Positions 44,216-55,403 of a stretch of DNA of 64,000 bases are shown here, piece by piece. The position numbers and the translations under genes were made by a program. The DNA lies in the NCBI GenBank assembly GCA_036250195.1, contig JAVHZZ010000003.1, positions 33,882,335 to 33,946,334 on the forward strand, in the 5' to 3' direction. The DNA comes from Mixophyes australis. Lineage: Eukaryota > Chordata > Amphibia > Anura > Limnodynastidae. The notes beneath the pieces were generated by a model, which saw nothing but the letters and a program-made list of their open reading frames with translations, had not been told where the DNA came from and made no database searches. Numbering within the stretch: position 1 is the first letter of the stretch; each line of letters begins with the position of its first letter.

Positions 44216-44872
44216 TAATTATGTGATTTTGCGTCGATAAGTCCCCCCTACTATGAAATGCTGTGAATTTTCAGTTGATGTCATTTTGGCTTCACAAAAA
44301 TCAAGGTGTCCCTCTTTTCCTATTACAGTCTCTCTTTGTTCCTCCCAAAATCTTTAATCCACAATACTTATTTTTCTATTACCTCCTGATGAATCCAAAT
44401 TTGATAAGTAGGAATAGGTTTCTATAAAAACTGTATTTTACCGTATTATTGAAGTATGCATTAATGCTGCGGTCAGGGCTGGCAGAAGCTATGTGTGCGC
44501 CAGAGGCGGAGCTCACCACTTTGGAGGTGGAGCACCTCAGAGGCATCGGCACCCTAACCATTAGGCTCTGCGCCTCCCCTCGCTGCTTCTTACCTTAGTA
44601 GGAAAGATGTGGAAGGCATGCCTAGGTTCACCTAATGGTATCACGTTGTTGTCTTACTTGGGGAGTAGTAGGTTTTTTTTTATTAATTGCTTAGGCAGTT
44701 TTATATATGTTTAATGGGGGTAACTTTAGTGTATGCTCATTTCAGGTGCCATGGCTCCTTACACCACTGGTTATGTGCAAATGGGTATCCATTTTTCCAT
44801 TTCAGAGAGCCTTTTGCTTAACAGAACCAGTCACCTACACAGACTGGAGGCAGCCATTTTGTGTGCTACAGC
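44216..44872. other. Non-coding stretch, nothing recognised
   Basis: No exon, array or transposon protein was found. Confidence 0.45.
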
Positions 44873-45151
44873 CAGGGCCGGATTAACCATAAGGCTAACT
44901 GGGCTACAGCCCAGGGGCCTATGGCATCCAGGGGGCCCTTGAAAATGCTCAGCAGCAGTATTTATCGGTCGGGGGAGGGGGCGCCCCCGGCGAGATCAAT
45001 GCTGCTGAGCACTTTTACTGCGGTCCTTCCCCGGCGAGCTGTAGTCTCCTTACTGAGGCAGCTCGGATCACGGGGGGGGGGGGGGGGGGGGCCTCACGGG
45101 GGAATGGAGGCCCCCTTAGCCCAGGGCCTCCATTCCCTTAATCCGGCCCTT
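44873..45151. mobile_element. hAT MITE with perfect 8-bp TSD
   Basis: The 279-bp element starts CAGGGCCGGATTAACC and ends TTAATCCGGCCCTT. TSD GCTACAGC lies at 44865-44872 and 45152-45159. A 20-base G run lies at 45072-45091. Confidence 0.92.
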
Positions 45152-45159
45152 GCTACAGC

Positions 45160-45984
45160 CAATGTTATGAGGATGCAGCCACAAAACAGCAAGCTAAATC
45201 ATGTAAAATACCTTAGTGACTAAGCCACCCCTTACTTATATGTTATTGTTGGTGATGTCACCTGTTCCTGTGGAGGCAGAAGCAAAAATACTGGTTGCTG
45301 TTTGTGGAGTGTTCGGTAGGGGGCGCTGTAGGCGCCATCTGGTGCACAGTACATTACATACCAGCAGGGCAGCCATCATGTGTGTGTGTGTGTATGTGGG
45401 TGTCCTCCTTCATGTTCTCACAGGTCAGTACAAATACATAAATAAGCCAACCAGACACTACTACATGCTGCATAATAAGAGGCTAAATAACAGTTGTGCT
45501 ACAAAAGTGTGTTTATTTAAGCTGGGAAAACTTGTAGTTTTACTGTAAACTTGGTTAAAAGTATAATTGTGAAGAAGAAATCGGTGATTTTGTGGGTAAA
45601 CTACAAACTGCCATGGAAATAAGTGAATATAATGGCGAATTATGACTTTGTAAACTGGGTTCAGTGTGGTTTTAGTCAGTGACACCAGAGTAAAAGAAAC
45701 AAAATGGCTGTAAGAAGACCACAAAATGGTGGCTGAACAAAATGGTGGATCCTCCCCTATACTGCTAGTGACATGCTGAAATCTTTCAGTGTGGATTATC
45801 TGCCTTTTTATTAAAATATGGTAATTAGTAGGATTCTCTGGCAACAGGATGTAATATTGTAAATGTAATTTTTACAGTATTATGATGTCTTATTACTGAA
45901 CAGTGATGGCTTATTCACACTGACATACTGTTTATGGGTAAATACTCACAAAGCTGATATTGTTGTTTTAGGCTGGTATGTTTA
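45160..45984. other. Non-coding stretch, nothing recognised
   Basis: Two ORFs just over 100 codons (45216-45548 plus, 45844-45461 minus) overlap antisense and lack family signatures. A short (TG)n lies near 45380. Confidence 0.5.
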
Positions 45985-45992
45985 AGAAAGAG

Positions 45993-46231
45993 CATGCTTG
46001 CCAACTCTCGGACTCCCGGGAGAGATGGCAAATCTCCCGCATCCCGCTACTGCCGTCCCAAAATGACGCCATTCGCTGTGAATCGCGTCATTTAGGCCCC
46101 GCCCCCGTGACAAAACAACATTTCCTTCGCAGGGGCGGGGCCAAAATTATGCATTTGGTCGCGCCCCGCCCTTCATGTCCTCCCGCCACGCCCCTCTCCC
46201 GGAAAGTACTTGCCCAAAGTAGGCAAGTATG
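45993..46231. mobile_element. hAT-like MITE with perfect 8-bp TSD
   Basis: The ends are CATGCTTGCCAACTCTC and AGTAGGCAAGTATG, flanked by AGAAAGAG at 45985-45992 and 46232-46239. Confidence 0.88.
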
Positions 46232-46719
46232 AGAAAGAGGGTGTGAAACATATGTGCAGTTAGTTCTCAGTATCAGAAGTTCTTTAACCTACAGTAAACA
46301 TGATGGATCTAATTAATCTACAAACGCGTTTTTAAAAGCCTGGCGTAAATTGCACGTACACCATCATATTCAAGTACAAGCAGATATCAAGATATGTTTC
46401 CATTTGAATTTGAGTATAAGTACGCTCTGGGTATCGTTACTTGCAGTATACAGACAGATCACCGTGCAGGATACGCACACTGCATATGAGCAATATCAAG
46501 TCCCATCAGAATGCATGGAAAATAAAAATAGCAATTCTTAATACTATAATCATTAATAATTAGGGATGAGCGCACTCGGATTTATGAAATCCGAGCCCAC
46601 CCGAACGTTGCGGATCCGAGTCGGATCCGAGACAGATCCGGGTATTGGCGCCAAATTCAAAAGTGAAACTGAGGCTCTGACTCATAATCCCGTTGTCGGA
46701 TCTCGCGATACTCGGATCC

Positions 46720-46726
46720 TATAAAT
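46720..46726 (+). promoter_or_regulatory. Candidate TATA box of the hAT transposase gene
   Basis: TATAAAT lies 160 bp inside the left end and is followed about 30 bp later by GCCGCCATCTTC, plausible as a transcription start region. Confidence 0.5.
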
Positions 46727-46781
46727 TCCCCGCTAGTCGCCGCCATCTTCACTCGGGCATTGATCAGGGTAGAGGGAGGGT

Positions 46782-47830
46782 GTGTTAGGTGGTCCTCTGT
46801 GCTGTTTAGTGCTGTGCTGTTTAGTGCTGTGCTGTTTAGTGCTGTGCTGTTTAGTGCTGTGCTGTGCTGTGCTGTGCTGTGCTGTGTTCTGCAGTATCAG
46901 TCCAGTGGTGCTGTGTGCTGTGCTCTGTCCTTCTGAGGTCAGTGGTGCTGCTGGGTCCTGTGCTGTGTCCTGTTCAGTCCAGTGGTGCTGTGTCCTGTGC
47001 TCTGTGCTTCTAAGGGCATAGTTATTTCCCCAATATTCCCCTGTGTTTAAAAAAATAAAAAAAAGTTTTTTTAAAAAATACCAAAAACTACTTTAATTTT
47101 TTTTAATTACCACAAAATTTGCACAACCAATCCTGCAGTATAAGCCCATTGGTACTGCAATATTACCAAGTTCACACATTCAGCAGTAAAAGTCCAGTGG
47201 TACTGCAATATTACAAAGTTTACACATTCTGCAGTATCAGTCCAGTGGTGCTGTGTCCTGTGCTCTGTCCTGCTGAGTTCCGTAGTGCTGCTGGGTCCTG
47301 TGCCGTGTCCTGTTCAGTCCAGTGGTGCTGTGTCCTGTGCTCTGTGCTTCTAAGGGCATAGTTATTTCCCCATTATTCCCAAGTTTTTAAAAAATAAAAA
47401 AAAAGTTAAAAAAAATAAATTTTTAAAAAAAAAAAAAAATATATATAATAATTATAACCAAATTTGCAAAACCAATCCAGCAGTATAAGTCCATTGGTAC
47501 TGCAATATTACCAAGTTCACACATTCTGCAGTATCAGTCCAGTGGTGCTGTGTCCTGTGCTCTGTCCTGCTGAGTTCCGTAGTGCTGCTGGGTCCTGTGC
47601 CGTGTCCTGTTCAGTCCAGTGGTGCTGTGTCCTGTGCTCTGTGCTTCTAAGGGCATAGTTATTTCCCCACTATTCCCAAGTTTTTTAAAAATAAAAAAAA
47701 AGTAAAAAAAAATAAAAAATTAAAAAAAAAAAAAATATATAATAATTATAACCAAATTTGCAAAACCAATCCAGCAGTATAAGTCCATTGGTACTGCAAT
47801 ATTACCAAGTTCACACATTCTGCAGTATCT
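46782..47830 (+). repeat. hAT leader with tandem repeats
   Basis: A 15-bp unit (GCTGTTTAGTGCTGT) repeats at 46800-46860. A larger unit of about 295-345 bp (from AACCAATCC-GCAGTATAAG to the A-rich end) occurs at about 47124, 47466 and 47761 (partial). Short Cys-rich ORFs here are by-products. Confidence 0.8.
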
Positions 47831-47843
47831 TGTGCTACATATA

Positions 47844-50840
47844 ATGGAGACCAAAAATTTGGAGGATAAAGTAGGGAAAGATCAAGACCCACTTCCTCCT
47901 AATGCTGAAGCTGCTGCCACTAGTCATGACATAGACGATGAAATGCCATCAACGTCGTCTTCCAAGCCCGATGCCCAATCTCGTAGTACCGGGCATGTAA
48001 AATCCAAAAAGCCCAAGTTAAGAAAAAGTAGCAAAAAGAGAAACTTTAAATCATCTGAGGAGAAACGTAAAGTTGCCAATATGCCATTTACGACACGGAG
48101 TGGCAAGGAACGGCTTAGGCCCTGGCCCGTGTTCATGACTAGTGGTTCAGCTTCACCCATGGATCTTAGCCCTCCTCCTCCTCCCCCCCCCTACAAAAAA
48201 TTGAAGAGAGTTATGCTGTCAGCAACAAAACAGCAAACAACTCTGCCTTCTAAAGAGAAATTATCACAAATCCCCAAGGCGAGTCCAAGGGTGTTGGTGG
48301 TTGTCAAGCCTGACCTTCCCATCACTGTACGGGAAGAGGTGGCTCGGGAGGAGGCTATTGATGATGTAGCTGGCGCTGTGGAGGAACTTGATGATGAGGA
48401 TGGTGATGTGGTTATTGTAAATGAGGCACCAGGGGGGGAAACAGCTGATGTCCATGGGATGAAAAAGCCCATCGTCATGCCTGGTCAGAAGACCAAAAAA
48501 TGCACCTCTTCGGTCTGGAGTTATTTTTATCCAAATCCAGACAACCAATGTATGGCCATATGTAGCTTATGTAAAGCTCAAATAAGCAGGGGTAAGGATC
48601 TTGCCCACCTAGGAACATCCTCCCTTATACGTCACCTGAATAACCTTCATAGTTCAGTGGTTAGTTCAGGAACTGGGGCTAGGACCCTCATCGGTACAGG
48701 GACACCTAAATCCCGTGGTCCAGTTGGATACACACCAGCAACACCCTCCTCGTCAACTTCCTCCACAATCTCCATCAGATTCAGTCCTGCAGCCCAAGTC
48801 AGCAGCCAGACTGAGTCCTCCTCAATACGGGATTCATCCGAGGAATCCTGCAGCGGTACGCCTACTACTGCCACTGCTGCTGTTGCTGCTGTTAGTCGGT
48901 CATCTTCCCAGAGGGGAAGTCGTAAGACCGCTAAGTCTTTCACAAAACAATTGACCGTCCAACAGTCGTTTGCCATGACCACAAAATACGATAGTAGTCA
49001 CCCTATTGCAAAGCGTATAACTGCGGCTGTAACTGCAATGTTGGTGTTAGACGTGCGCCCGGTGTCCGCCATCAGTGGAGTGGGATTTAGAGGGTTGATG
49101 GAGGTATTGTGTCCCCGGTACCAAATCCCCTCGAGATTCCACTTCACTAGGCAGGCGATACCAAAAATGTACAGAGAAGTACGATCAAGTGTCCTCAGTG
49201 CTCTTAAAAATGCGGTTGTACCCACTGTCCACTTAACCACGGACATGTGGACAAGTGGTTCTGGGCAAACGAAGGACTATATGACTGTGACAGCCCACTG
49301 GGTAGATGCATCCCCTTCCGCAGCAACAGCAACAGCTGCATCAGTAGCAGCATCTACAAAATGGCTGCTCATGCAAAGGCAGGCAACATTGTGCATTACA
49401 GGCTTTAATAAGAGGCACAACGCTGACAACATATTAGAGAAAATGAGGGAAATTATCTCCCAGTGGCTTACCCCACTTAGACTCTCATGGGGATTTGTGG
49501 TGTCAGACAATGCCAGTAACATTGTGCGGGCATTAAATATGGGCAATTTCCAGCACGTCCCATGTTTTGCCCACACCATTAATTTGGTGGTGCAGCATTA
49601 CCTCAAGAGTGACAGGGGTGTGCAGGAGATGCTTGCGGTGGCGCGCAAAATTGCTGGACACTTTCGGCATTCAGCCAGTGCCTACCGCAGACTAGAGGCA
49701 CATCAAAAAAGCATGAACCTGCCCTGCCATCACCTCAAACAAGAGGTTGTGACGCGCTGGAACTCCACCCTCTATATGCTGCAGAGGATGGAGGAGCAGC
49801 AAAAGGCCATTCAGGCCTACACAGCCACCTACGACATAGGCAAAGGAGTGGGGATGCGCCTCAGTCAAGCGCAGTGGAGACTGATTTCCGTGTTGTGCAA
49901 GGTTCTGCAGCCATTTGAACTTGCCACACGAGAAGTCAGTTCCGACACTGCCAGCTTGAGTCAGGTCATTCCCCTGATCAGGCTGTTGCAGAAGCAGCTG
50001 GAGAAAGTGAGGGAGGAGCTGGTAAGCCATTGCGATTACACCAAGCATGTAGCTCTTGTGGATGTAGCCCTTCGTACGCTTTGCCAGGATCCGAGGGTGG
50101 TCACTCTTTTAAAGTCAGAGGAATACATTCTGGCCACCGTGCTCGATCCTCGGTTTAAAGCGTATGTTGTGTCTCTGTTTCCGGCGGACACAAGTCTACA
50201 GCGGTGCAAAGACCTGCTGGTCAGGAGATTGTCCTCTGAAGAGGACCGTGACATGCCAACAGCTCCACCCTCATTTTCTTCCACATCTATGGCTGCGAGG
50301 AAAAAGCTCAGTTTTCCCAAAAGAGGCGCTGGCGGGGATGCTGATAACATCTGGTCCGGACTGAAGGACCTGCCAACCATTGCAGACATGTCTACTGTCG
50401 CTGCATTGGATGCTGTCACAATAGAAAAAATTGTGGATGATTACTTTGCTGACACCATCCAAGTAGACATGTCAGACAGTCCATATTGTTACTGGCAGGA
50501 AAAAAAGGCAGTTTGGAAGCCCCTGTACAAACTGGCTCTATTTTACCTGAGTTGTCCCCCCTCCAGTGTGTACTCGGAAAGAGTTTTTAGTGCAGCGGGG
50601 AACCTGGTCAGTGAGCGGCGAAGGAGGTTGCTTCCTCATAACGTTGAAAAAATGATGTTTATAAAAATGAATAATCAATTCCTCAATGAAGTACAGCACT
50701 GCCCTCCAGATAGTACAGAGGGACCTGTGGTTGTGGAGTCCAGCGGGGACGAATTGATAATGTGTGATGAGGAGGAAGTACACACTGTAGGGGGAGAGGA
50801 ATCAGAGGTTGAGGATGAGGACGACATCTTGCCTCAGTAG
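47844..50840 (+). CDS. hAT-family transposase with BED zinc finger
   Basis: The ATG at 47844 opens 998 codons; the GTG twelve bases earlier is not needed. The N-terminal third is basic and Ser/Pro-rich with a KSKKPKLRKSSKKRNFKSS nuclear-localisation-like block and an acidic patch. A BED finger follows at about residues 215-270 (SSVWSYFYP, CSLCKAQISRG, SSLIRHLNNLH). The RNase-H-like core has TTDMWTS (first Asp), FVVSDNASNI (second Asp) and CFAHTINLVV, then TRWNSTLYMLQRM. The C-terminus holds the hAT dimerisation signature SSVYSERVFSAAGNLVSERR with its conserved Glu, and an acidic tail. It would excise and insert the element in the nucleus. No stop or frameshift is seen. A domesticated ZBED-type gene is less likely because the ORF sits inside intact element ends. 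Confidence 0.95.
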   Translation: METKNLEDKVGKDQDPLPPNAEAAATSHDIDDEMPSTSSSKPDAQSRSTGHVKSKKPKLRKSSKKRNFKSSEEKRKVANMPFTTRSGKERLRPWPVFMTSGSASPMDLSPPPPPPPYKKLKRVMLSATKQQTTLPSKEKLSQIPKASPRVLVVVKPDLPITVREEVAREEAIDDVAGAVEELDDEDGDVVIVNEAPGGETADVHGMKKPIVMPGQKTKKCTSSVWSYFYPNPDNQCMAICSLCKAQISRGKDLAHLGTSSLIRHLNNLHSSVVSSGTGARTLIGTGTPKSRGPVGYTPATPSSSTSSTISIRFSPAAQVSSQTESSSIRDSSEESCSGTPTTATAAVAAVSRSSSQRGSRKTAKSFTKQLTVQQSFAMTTKYDSSHPIAKRITAAVTAMLVLDVRPVSAISGVGFRGLMEVLCPRYQIPSRFHFTRQAIPKMYREVRSSVLSALKNAVVPTVHLTTDMWTSGSGQTKDYMTVTAHWVDASPSAATATAASVAASTKWLLMQRQATLCITGFNKRHNADNILEKMREIISQWLTPLRLSWGFVVSDNASNIVRALNMGNFQHVPCFAHTINLVVQHYLKSDRGVQEMLAVARKIAGHFRHSASAYRRLEAHQKSMNLPCHHLKQEVVTRWNSTLYMLQRMEEQQKAIQAYTATYDIGKGVGMRLSQAQWRLISVLCKVLQPFELATREVSSDTASLSQVIPLIRLLQKQLEKVREELVSHCDYTKHVALVDVALRTLCQDPRVVTLLKSEEYILATVLDPRFKAYVVSLFPADTSLQRCKDLLVRRLSSEEDRDMPTAPPSFSSTSMAARKKLSFPKRGAGGDADNIWSGLKDLPTIADMSTVAALDAVTIEKIVDDYFADTIQVDMSDSPYCYWQEKKAVWKPLYKLALFYLSCPPSSVYSERVFSAAGNLVSERRRRLLPHNVEKMMFIKMNNQFLNEVQHCPPDSTEGPVVVESSGDELIMCDEEEVHTVGGEESEVEDEDDILPQ

Positions 50841-51719
50841 AGCCTGTTTAGTCTGTACAGGGAGAGATGAATAGCTTTTTTGATGTGGGGGCCCAAACAA
50901 ACCAATCATTTCAGCCAAAGTTGTTTGGTAGGCCCTGTCGCTGAAATGATTGGTTTGTTAAAGTGTGCATGTCCTATTTCAACAACATAAGGGTGGGTGT
51001 GAGGGCCCAAGGACAATTCCATCTTGGACCTTTTTTTTTGGCATTATATGACCAATCAACAGTCGTTTGCCATGTTCAAAAAGTAAAACCAAATTTAAAA
51101 AAATACAAGAAATTAAACCAAAAGTAAAATGCCGTGTCATAATTTAAAACAAGAGGTATTGACGTGCTCTAAAACTACTGTATTGTTGTTTATATTTTAT
51201 AAACACTACACTTGAAAGCTTGAGTCTTTCAATAAAAAAGTAACTGTCCATTGCACGACTATGTGCAACAGGGACATTTTTTTGGGTTTACAAAGTCAAA
51301 CAATAACACTTTGACCCTGTCTGTCTGGGATCTCAATGACGAATTGTCTGTACCATGTTTGGAGGAGGTATTGTGGCCCCGGTATCAAATTGGGTACCGG
51401 GGCCACCCCACTATGCAGTCCAGATACTTGTTTGGTGGAATTCAGACACGTGGAGGGTTTTTTAATTATATTGTGGCCTCGGTACCAAATTGTGTACCGG
51501 GGCCACCACACTACGCAGTCAAGATAGATAGATGCGTATTGCGTATCATAGATAAAGTACATTCAGTGGTGTGGGGCAAATTGAAAAATATTCAAAATGC
51601 ACTGACATTATCAAAAACAAGAGGTTGTCACACGCTAAAACTCCAACATGTATATGATGGAGAGGATGGAGGAGCAGCCGTATGTGTAGTGTAATGCAGA
51701 TCTGTTGAAGGTTTTTTAT

Positions 51720-53085
51720 ATATTTTATTGTGGTGCCCAGTGCCCACTCCTCTACGCAGTCCAGGTACAATTATTGGTGCGAATCATAAAAGTTCAGGGT
51801 TTTTAATATATTGTGGTGACCCACTCCTCTACGCAGTCCAGGTACAATTATTGGGGCGAATCATAAAAGTTCAGGGTTTTTAAGATATTGTGGTGACCCA
51901 CTCCTCTACGCAGTCCAGGTACAATTATTGGTGCGAATCATAAAAGTTCAGGGTTTTTAATATATTGTGGTGACCCACTCCTCTACGCAGTCCAGGTACA
52001 ATTATTGGTGCGAATCATAAAAGTTCAGGGTTTTTAAGATATTGTGGTGACCCACTCCTCTACGCAGTGCAGGTACAATTATTGGTGCGAATCATAAAAG
52101 TTCAGGGTTTTTAATATATTGTGGTGACCCACTCCTCTACGCAGTCCAGGTACAATTATTGGTGCGAATCATAAAAGTTCAGGGTTTTTAAGATATTGTG
52201 GTGACCCACTCCTCTACGCAGTGCAGGTACAATTATTGGTGCGAATCATAAAAGTTCAGGGTTTTTAAGATATTGTGGTGACCCACTCCTCTACGCAGTC
52301 CAGGTACAATTATTGGTGCGAATCATAAAAGTTCAGGGTTTTTAAGATATTGTGGTGACCCACTCCTCTACGCAGTCCAGGTACAATTATTGGTGCGAAT
52401 CATAAAAGTTCAGGGTTTTTAAGATATTGTGGTGACCCACTCCTCTACGCAGTGCAGGTACAATTATTGGTGCGAATCATAAAAGTTCAGGGTTTTTAAG
52501 ATATTGTGGTGACCCACTCCTCTACGCAGTCCAGGTACAATTATTGGTGCGAATCATAAAAGTTCAGGGTTTTTAATATATTGTGGTGACCCACTCCTCT
52601 ACGCAGTCCAGGTACATTTATTGGTGCGATTCATAAAAGTTCAGGGTTTTTAATATATATTGTGGTGACCCACTCCTCTACGCAGTCCAGGTACATTTAT
52701 TGGTGCGATTCATAAAAGTTCAGGGTTTTTAATATATATTGTGGTGACCCACTCCTCTACGCAGTCCAGGTACATTTATTGGTGCGATTCATAAAAGTTC
52801 AGGGTTTTTAATATATATTGTGGTGACCCACTCCTCTACGCAGTCCAGGTACATTTATTGGTGCGATTCATAAAAGTTCAGGGTTTTTAATATATATTGT
52901 GGTGACCCACTCCTCTACGCAGTCCAGGTACATTTATTGGTGCGATTCATAAAAGTTCAGGGTTTTTAATATATATTGTGGTGACCCACTCCTCTACGCA
53001 GTCCAGGTACATTTATTGGTGCGATTCATAAAAGTTCAGGGTTTTTAATATATATTGTGGTGACCCACTCCTCTACGCAGTCCAG
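51720..53085 (+). repeat. 77/79-bp minisatellite in the hAT 3' region, about 17-18 copies
   Basis: The unit is CCAGGTACAATTATTGGTGC, GAATCATAAAAGTTCAGGGT, TTTTAAGATATTGTGGTGAC, CCACTCCTCTACGCAGT. The left copies have a 77-bp period. From about 52600 the copies read ATTTATTGGTGCGATT with ATATATATTG and have a 79-bp period. More diverged ancestors occur at 51365-51530. Confidence 0.95.
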
Positions 53086-53408
53086 AAAGATACCTTGTTG
53101 CAACGTTTTGGACTAATAACTATATTGTGAGGTGTTCAGAATACACTGTAAATTAGTGGAAATGCTTGTTATTGAATGTTATTGAGGTTAATAATAGCCT
53201 AGGAGTGAAAATAAGCCCAAAAACTTGATTTTTAAACTTTTTATGTTTTTTTCAAAAAAAATCCGAATCCAATACCTTAAATCCGAACCGAGACCTTTCG
53301 TCAAGTGTTTTGCGAGACAAATCCGAACCTCAAAAATAACGAAAATCCGGATCCAAAACACAAAACACGAGACCTCAAAAGTCGCCGGTGCACATCCCTA
53401 TTAATAAT

Positions 53409-53656
53409 ACAGTTTAAAAAAAATGTTGAGTTTTAGTTGGTTTTTTTTTTACATAAAATGCATAAATCACAATGTTCTTAATGAGTACTGTACATAATAT
53501 GATTTTTTACCTATAAACACATGTTCTGGCATGCATACGTGTAGTCATCACTATCATTCGGCCCTTACATGTGCCATGTAGCTGGTGCAAATGCTTGAAT
53601 CGGAAGAATGTGCGTAACCTTGACCTTGGCACGCCATTACTGTACCTAGGTTACGT
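53409..53656. repeat. Part of an unnamed dispersed repeat
   Basis: The end of this stretch, CATTACTGTACCTAGGTTACGT, continues after the MITE as CTCTTCCCTCCCCTGTTCC. Together they parallel 720-800. Confidence 0.45.
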
Positions 53657-53934
53657 CATACTTGCCAACTCCCGGAGAGGGGGCGTGACTGGAGGGCGGG
53701 AGGGAGCGGGGCGAGGCCAATCGCGTCATTTTTGCCCCGTCCTCGAGACCAAAATGAAGCGATTGGCCTCGCCCCGCCCCCTCTTGCCCTCCAAAATGGC
53801 GTGAATCACAGAGAATCGCATCAAATGACGCAATTCTCTGTGAAACCTGGGATGCGGGAGAAATGCCAGCTCGCCGGGAGACTGACCCGAATTTGGGGAG
53901 TCTCCCGGACTTTCCGGGAGAGTTGGCAAGTATG
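53657..53934. mobile_element. hAT-like MITE (CATACTTGCC family)
   Basis: The 278-bp element runs from CATACTTGCCAACTCCCGGA to GGGAGAGTTGGCAAGTATG. TSDs are GGTTACGT (53649-53656) and GGCTACGT (53935-53942), one difference. Confidence 0.85.
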
Positions 53935-53942
53935 GGCTACGT

Positions 53943-54450
53943 GCCTCTGCCTCTTCCCTCCCCTGTTCCACCCGTCAAATCGTAGACAGTCTAAATGTCA
54001 TTTGCGTTTCCACTTGAATTGCACGCAAGATACAGCACGCAAAGGGAATTACGTTTGAAGATGAATCAGGCCCGAAACATGTAAACTAGGAGTAATACCT
54101 AATATGATACTTCGCTAGGCGAGGTAAATACTTCTGAACGGAGCAATGGTGCCGGCAGCCATCTTGGGCTCTGGAACTATATGCCCCAGTAGGCAGGGTA
54201 GCAGTAGAGTCAATCTGGGAGAAGGAGAGATTTGATTAGGAGACAGGAGAGAGAGAAAGGGACAATTCACTGAGACGAGTGATGATTAGAGAGGACATTG
54301 ATAAAAAGAGAGAGAGACAGGGCTGGAGAGATCAGACTGAGAAGAGCGCTGGAAGTAAAAGCGACCGGGAAGAAATTTGTGACAAAACAGGGAGAGACAC
54401 GTGTAAATAAGTAAGATGGCTTTAGAAGTAAAAAAACAGGAGACATATTT
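53943..54450. other. Non-coding stretch, nothing firmly recognised
   Basis: The first part continues the dispersed repeat split by the MITE. A GA-rich segment lies at 54215-54330. Confidence 0.45.
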
Positions 54451-54847
54451 ATTATTATTAGGGATGTGCACCGGCCACTTTTGGGGTTTTGGGTTTTGGG
54501 TTCTGATTAGCTTGATTTTTGGGGTTCTGATATGTTTTGCCAAAACACCTGACGAAAGGTTTTGGTTCTGATTTAGGGTTTTGGGTTCTGATTTATTTTT
54601 AAAAAAGCATAAAAATTGCTAAAACCAATTTTTTTTGTTTGTTTTTCACTCCTACGCTATTTTTAACCTCAATAACATTCAATAACAATCATTTCCACTA
54701 ATTTCCAGTCTATTCTGAACACCTCACACCTCACAATATTTATTTTAGGCCAAAAGGTTGCACCGAGGTAGCTGGATGTCTAAGCTAAGCGACACAAGTG
54801 GGCGGCACAAACACGTGGGCCATCTAAGAGTGGCACTGCAGTGCACT

Positions 54848-54934
54848 GCAGGCTTGAATGGCCTTTTGCTGCTCCTCCATCCTCTGCAGCATATAGAGGG
54901 TGGAGTTATAGCGCGTCACTACCTCTTGTTTTCG
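54848..54934 (-). pseudogene. hAT transposase remnant
   Basis: The complement corresponds to about 49735-49822 of the autonomous copy (region coding RWNSTLYMLQRMEEQQ and KAIQA) with a few substitutions. It is the only coding remnant in the derivative. Confidence 0.85.
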
Positions 54935-54984
54935 TTGATGACAGGGCATCTTCATTCTTTTTTTTATTTGGCAGTAACATTGAA

Positions 54985-55272
54985 CGTAGTTTTATATCTG
55001 ATACTAATATTTCTGGACTGCAAGAAGAGTGAACGTATTTTAATTGAGCAGTACTAATATTTCTGGACTGCAACAACAGTGAACGTAGGTAAATGTAGCA
55101 GTACTAATATTTCTGGACTGCAACAACAGTGAACGTATTTTAATTTAGCAGTAATAATATTTCTGGACTGCAAGAAGAGTGAATGTATTTTAATTGACCA
55201 GTACTAATATTTCTGGACTGCAACAACAGTGAACGTAGGTATTGCAGTACTAATATTTATGGACTGCAACAA
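54985..55272. repeat. 50-bp tandem array, about 6 copies
   Basis: TACTAATATTTCTGGACTGC recurs at 55002, 55052, 55102, 55152 (variant) and 55202, then about 45 bp later. It has no clear counterpart in the autonomous element. Confidence 0.9.
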
Positions 55273-55403
55273 TATATTGCTCTAGAATTTTTGTTATACT
55301 TTTTAAATCATTTTTTTTATATTTTTTTGTAATTATTTTTGTATAATTTTTTTTTTCTTTTTTGTAAAATTTTTTAATATTTTTTAATATTTTTAAAATA
55401 ACT

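Larger units (their letters stand above)
46561..53400 (+). mobile_element. Autonomous hAT (Ac-like) DNA transposon with 8-bp TSD
   Basis: The 6840-bp element begins TAGGGATGAGCGCACTCGGA and ends GCCGGTGCACATCCCTA, with TAGGGATG/CATCCCTA as terminal inverted repeats. It is flanked by TTAATAAT at 46553-46560 and 53401-53408. Subterminal regions hold repeated CGGATCCGAG and ATCCGAA motifs that may be transposase sites. Contents are a TATA-type promoter, a leader with tandem repeats, one uninterrupted transposase ORF and a 3' minisatellite. The intact ORF suggests recent activity. Confidence 0.95.

Noticed and set aside
46782..47658. Cys/Leu-rich short ORFs
   Set aside because: They are translations of CTGTGCTGT-type tandem repeats in the hAT leader.
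47924..50783. Minus-strand ORFs opposite the hAT transposase
   Set aside because: They are antisense shadows of the transposase coding sequence.
51720..53085. CRISPR array
   Set aside because: The 77/79-bp units are continuous repeats without unique spacers and lie in a vertebrate transposon.
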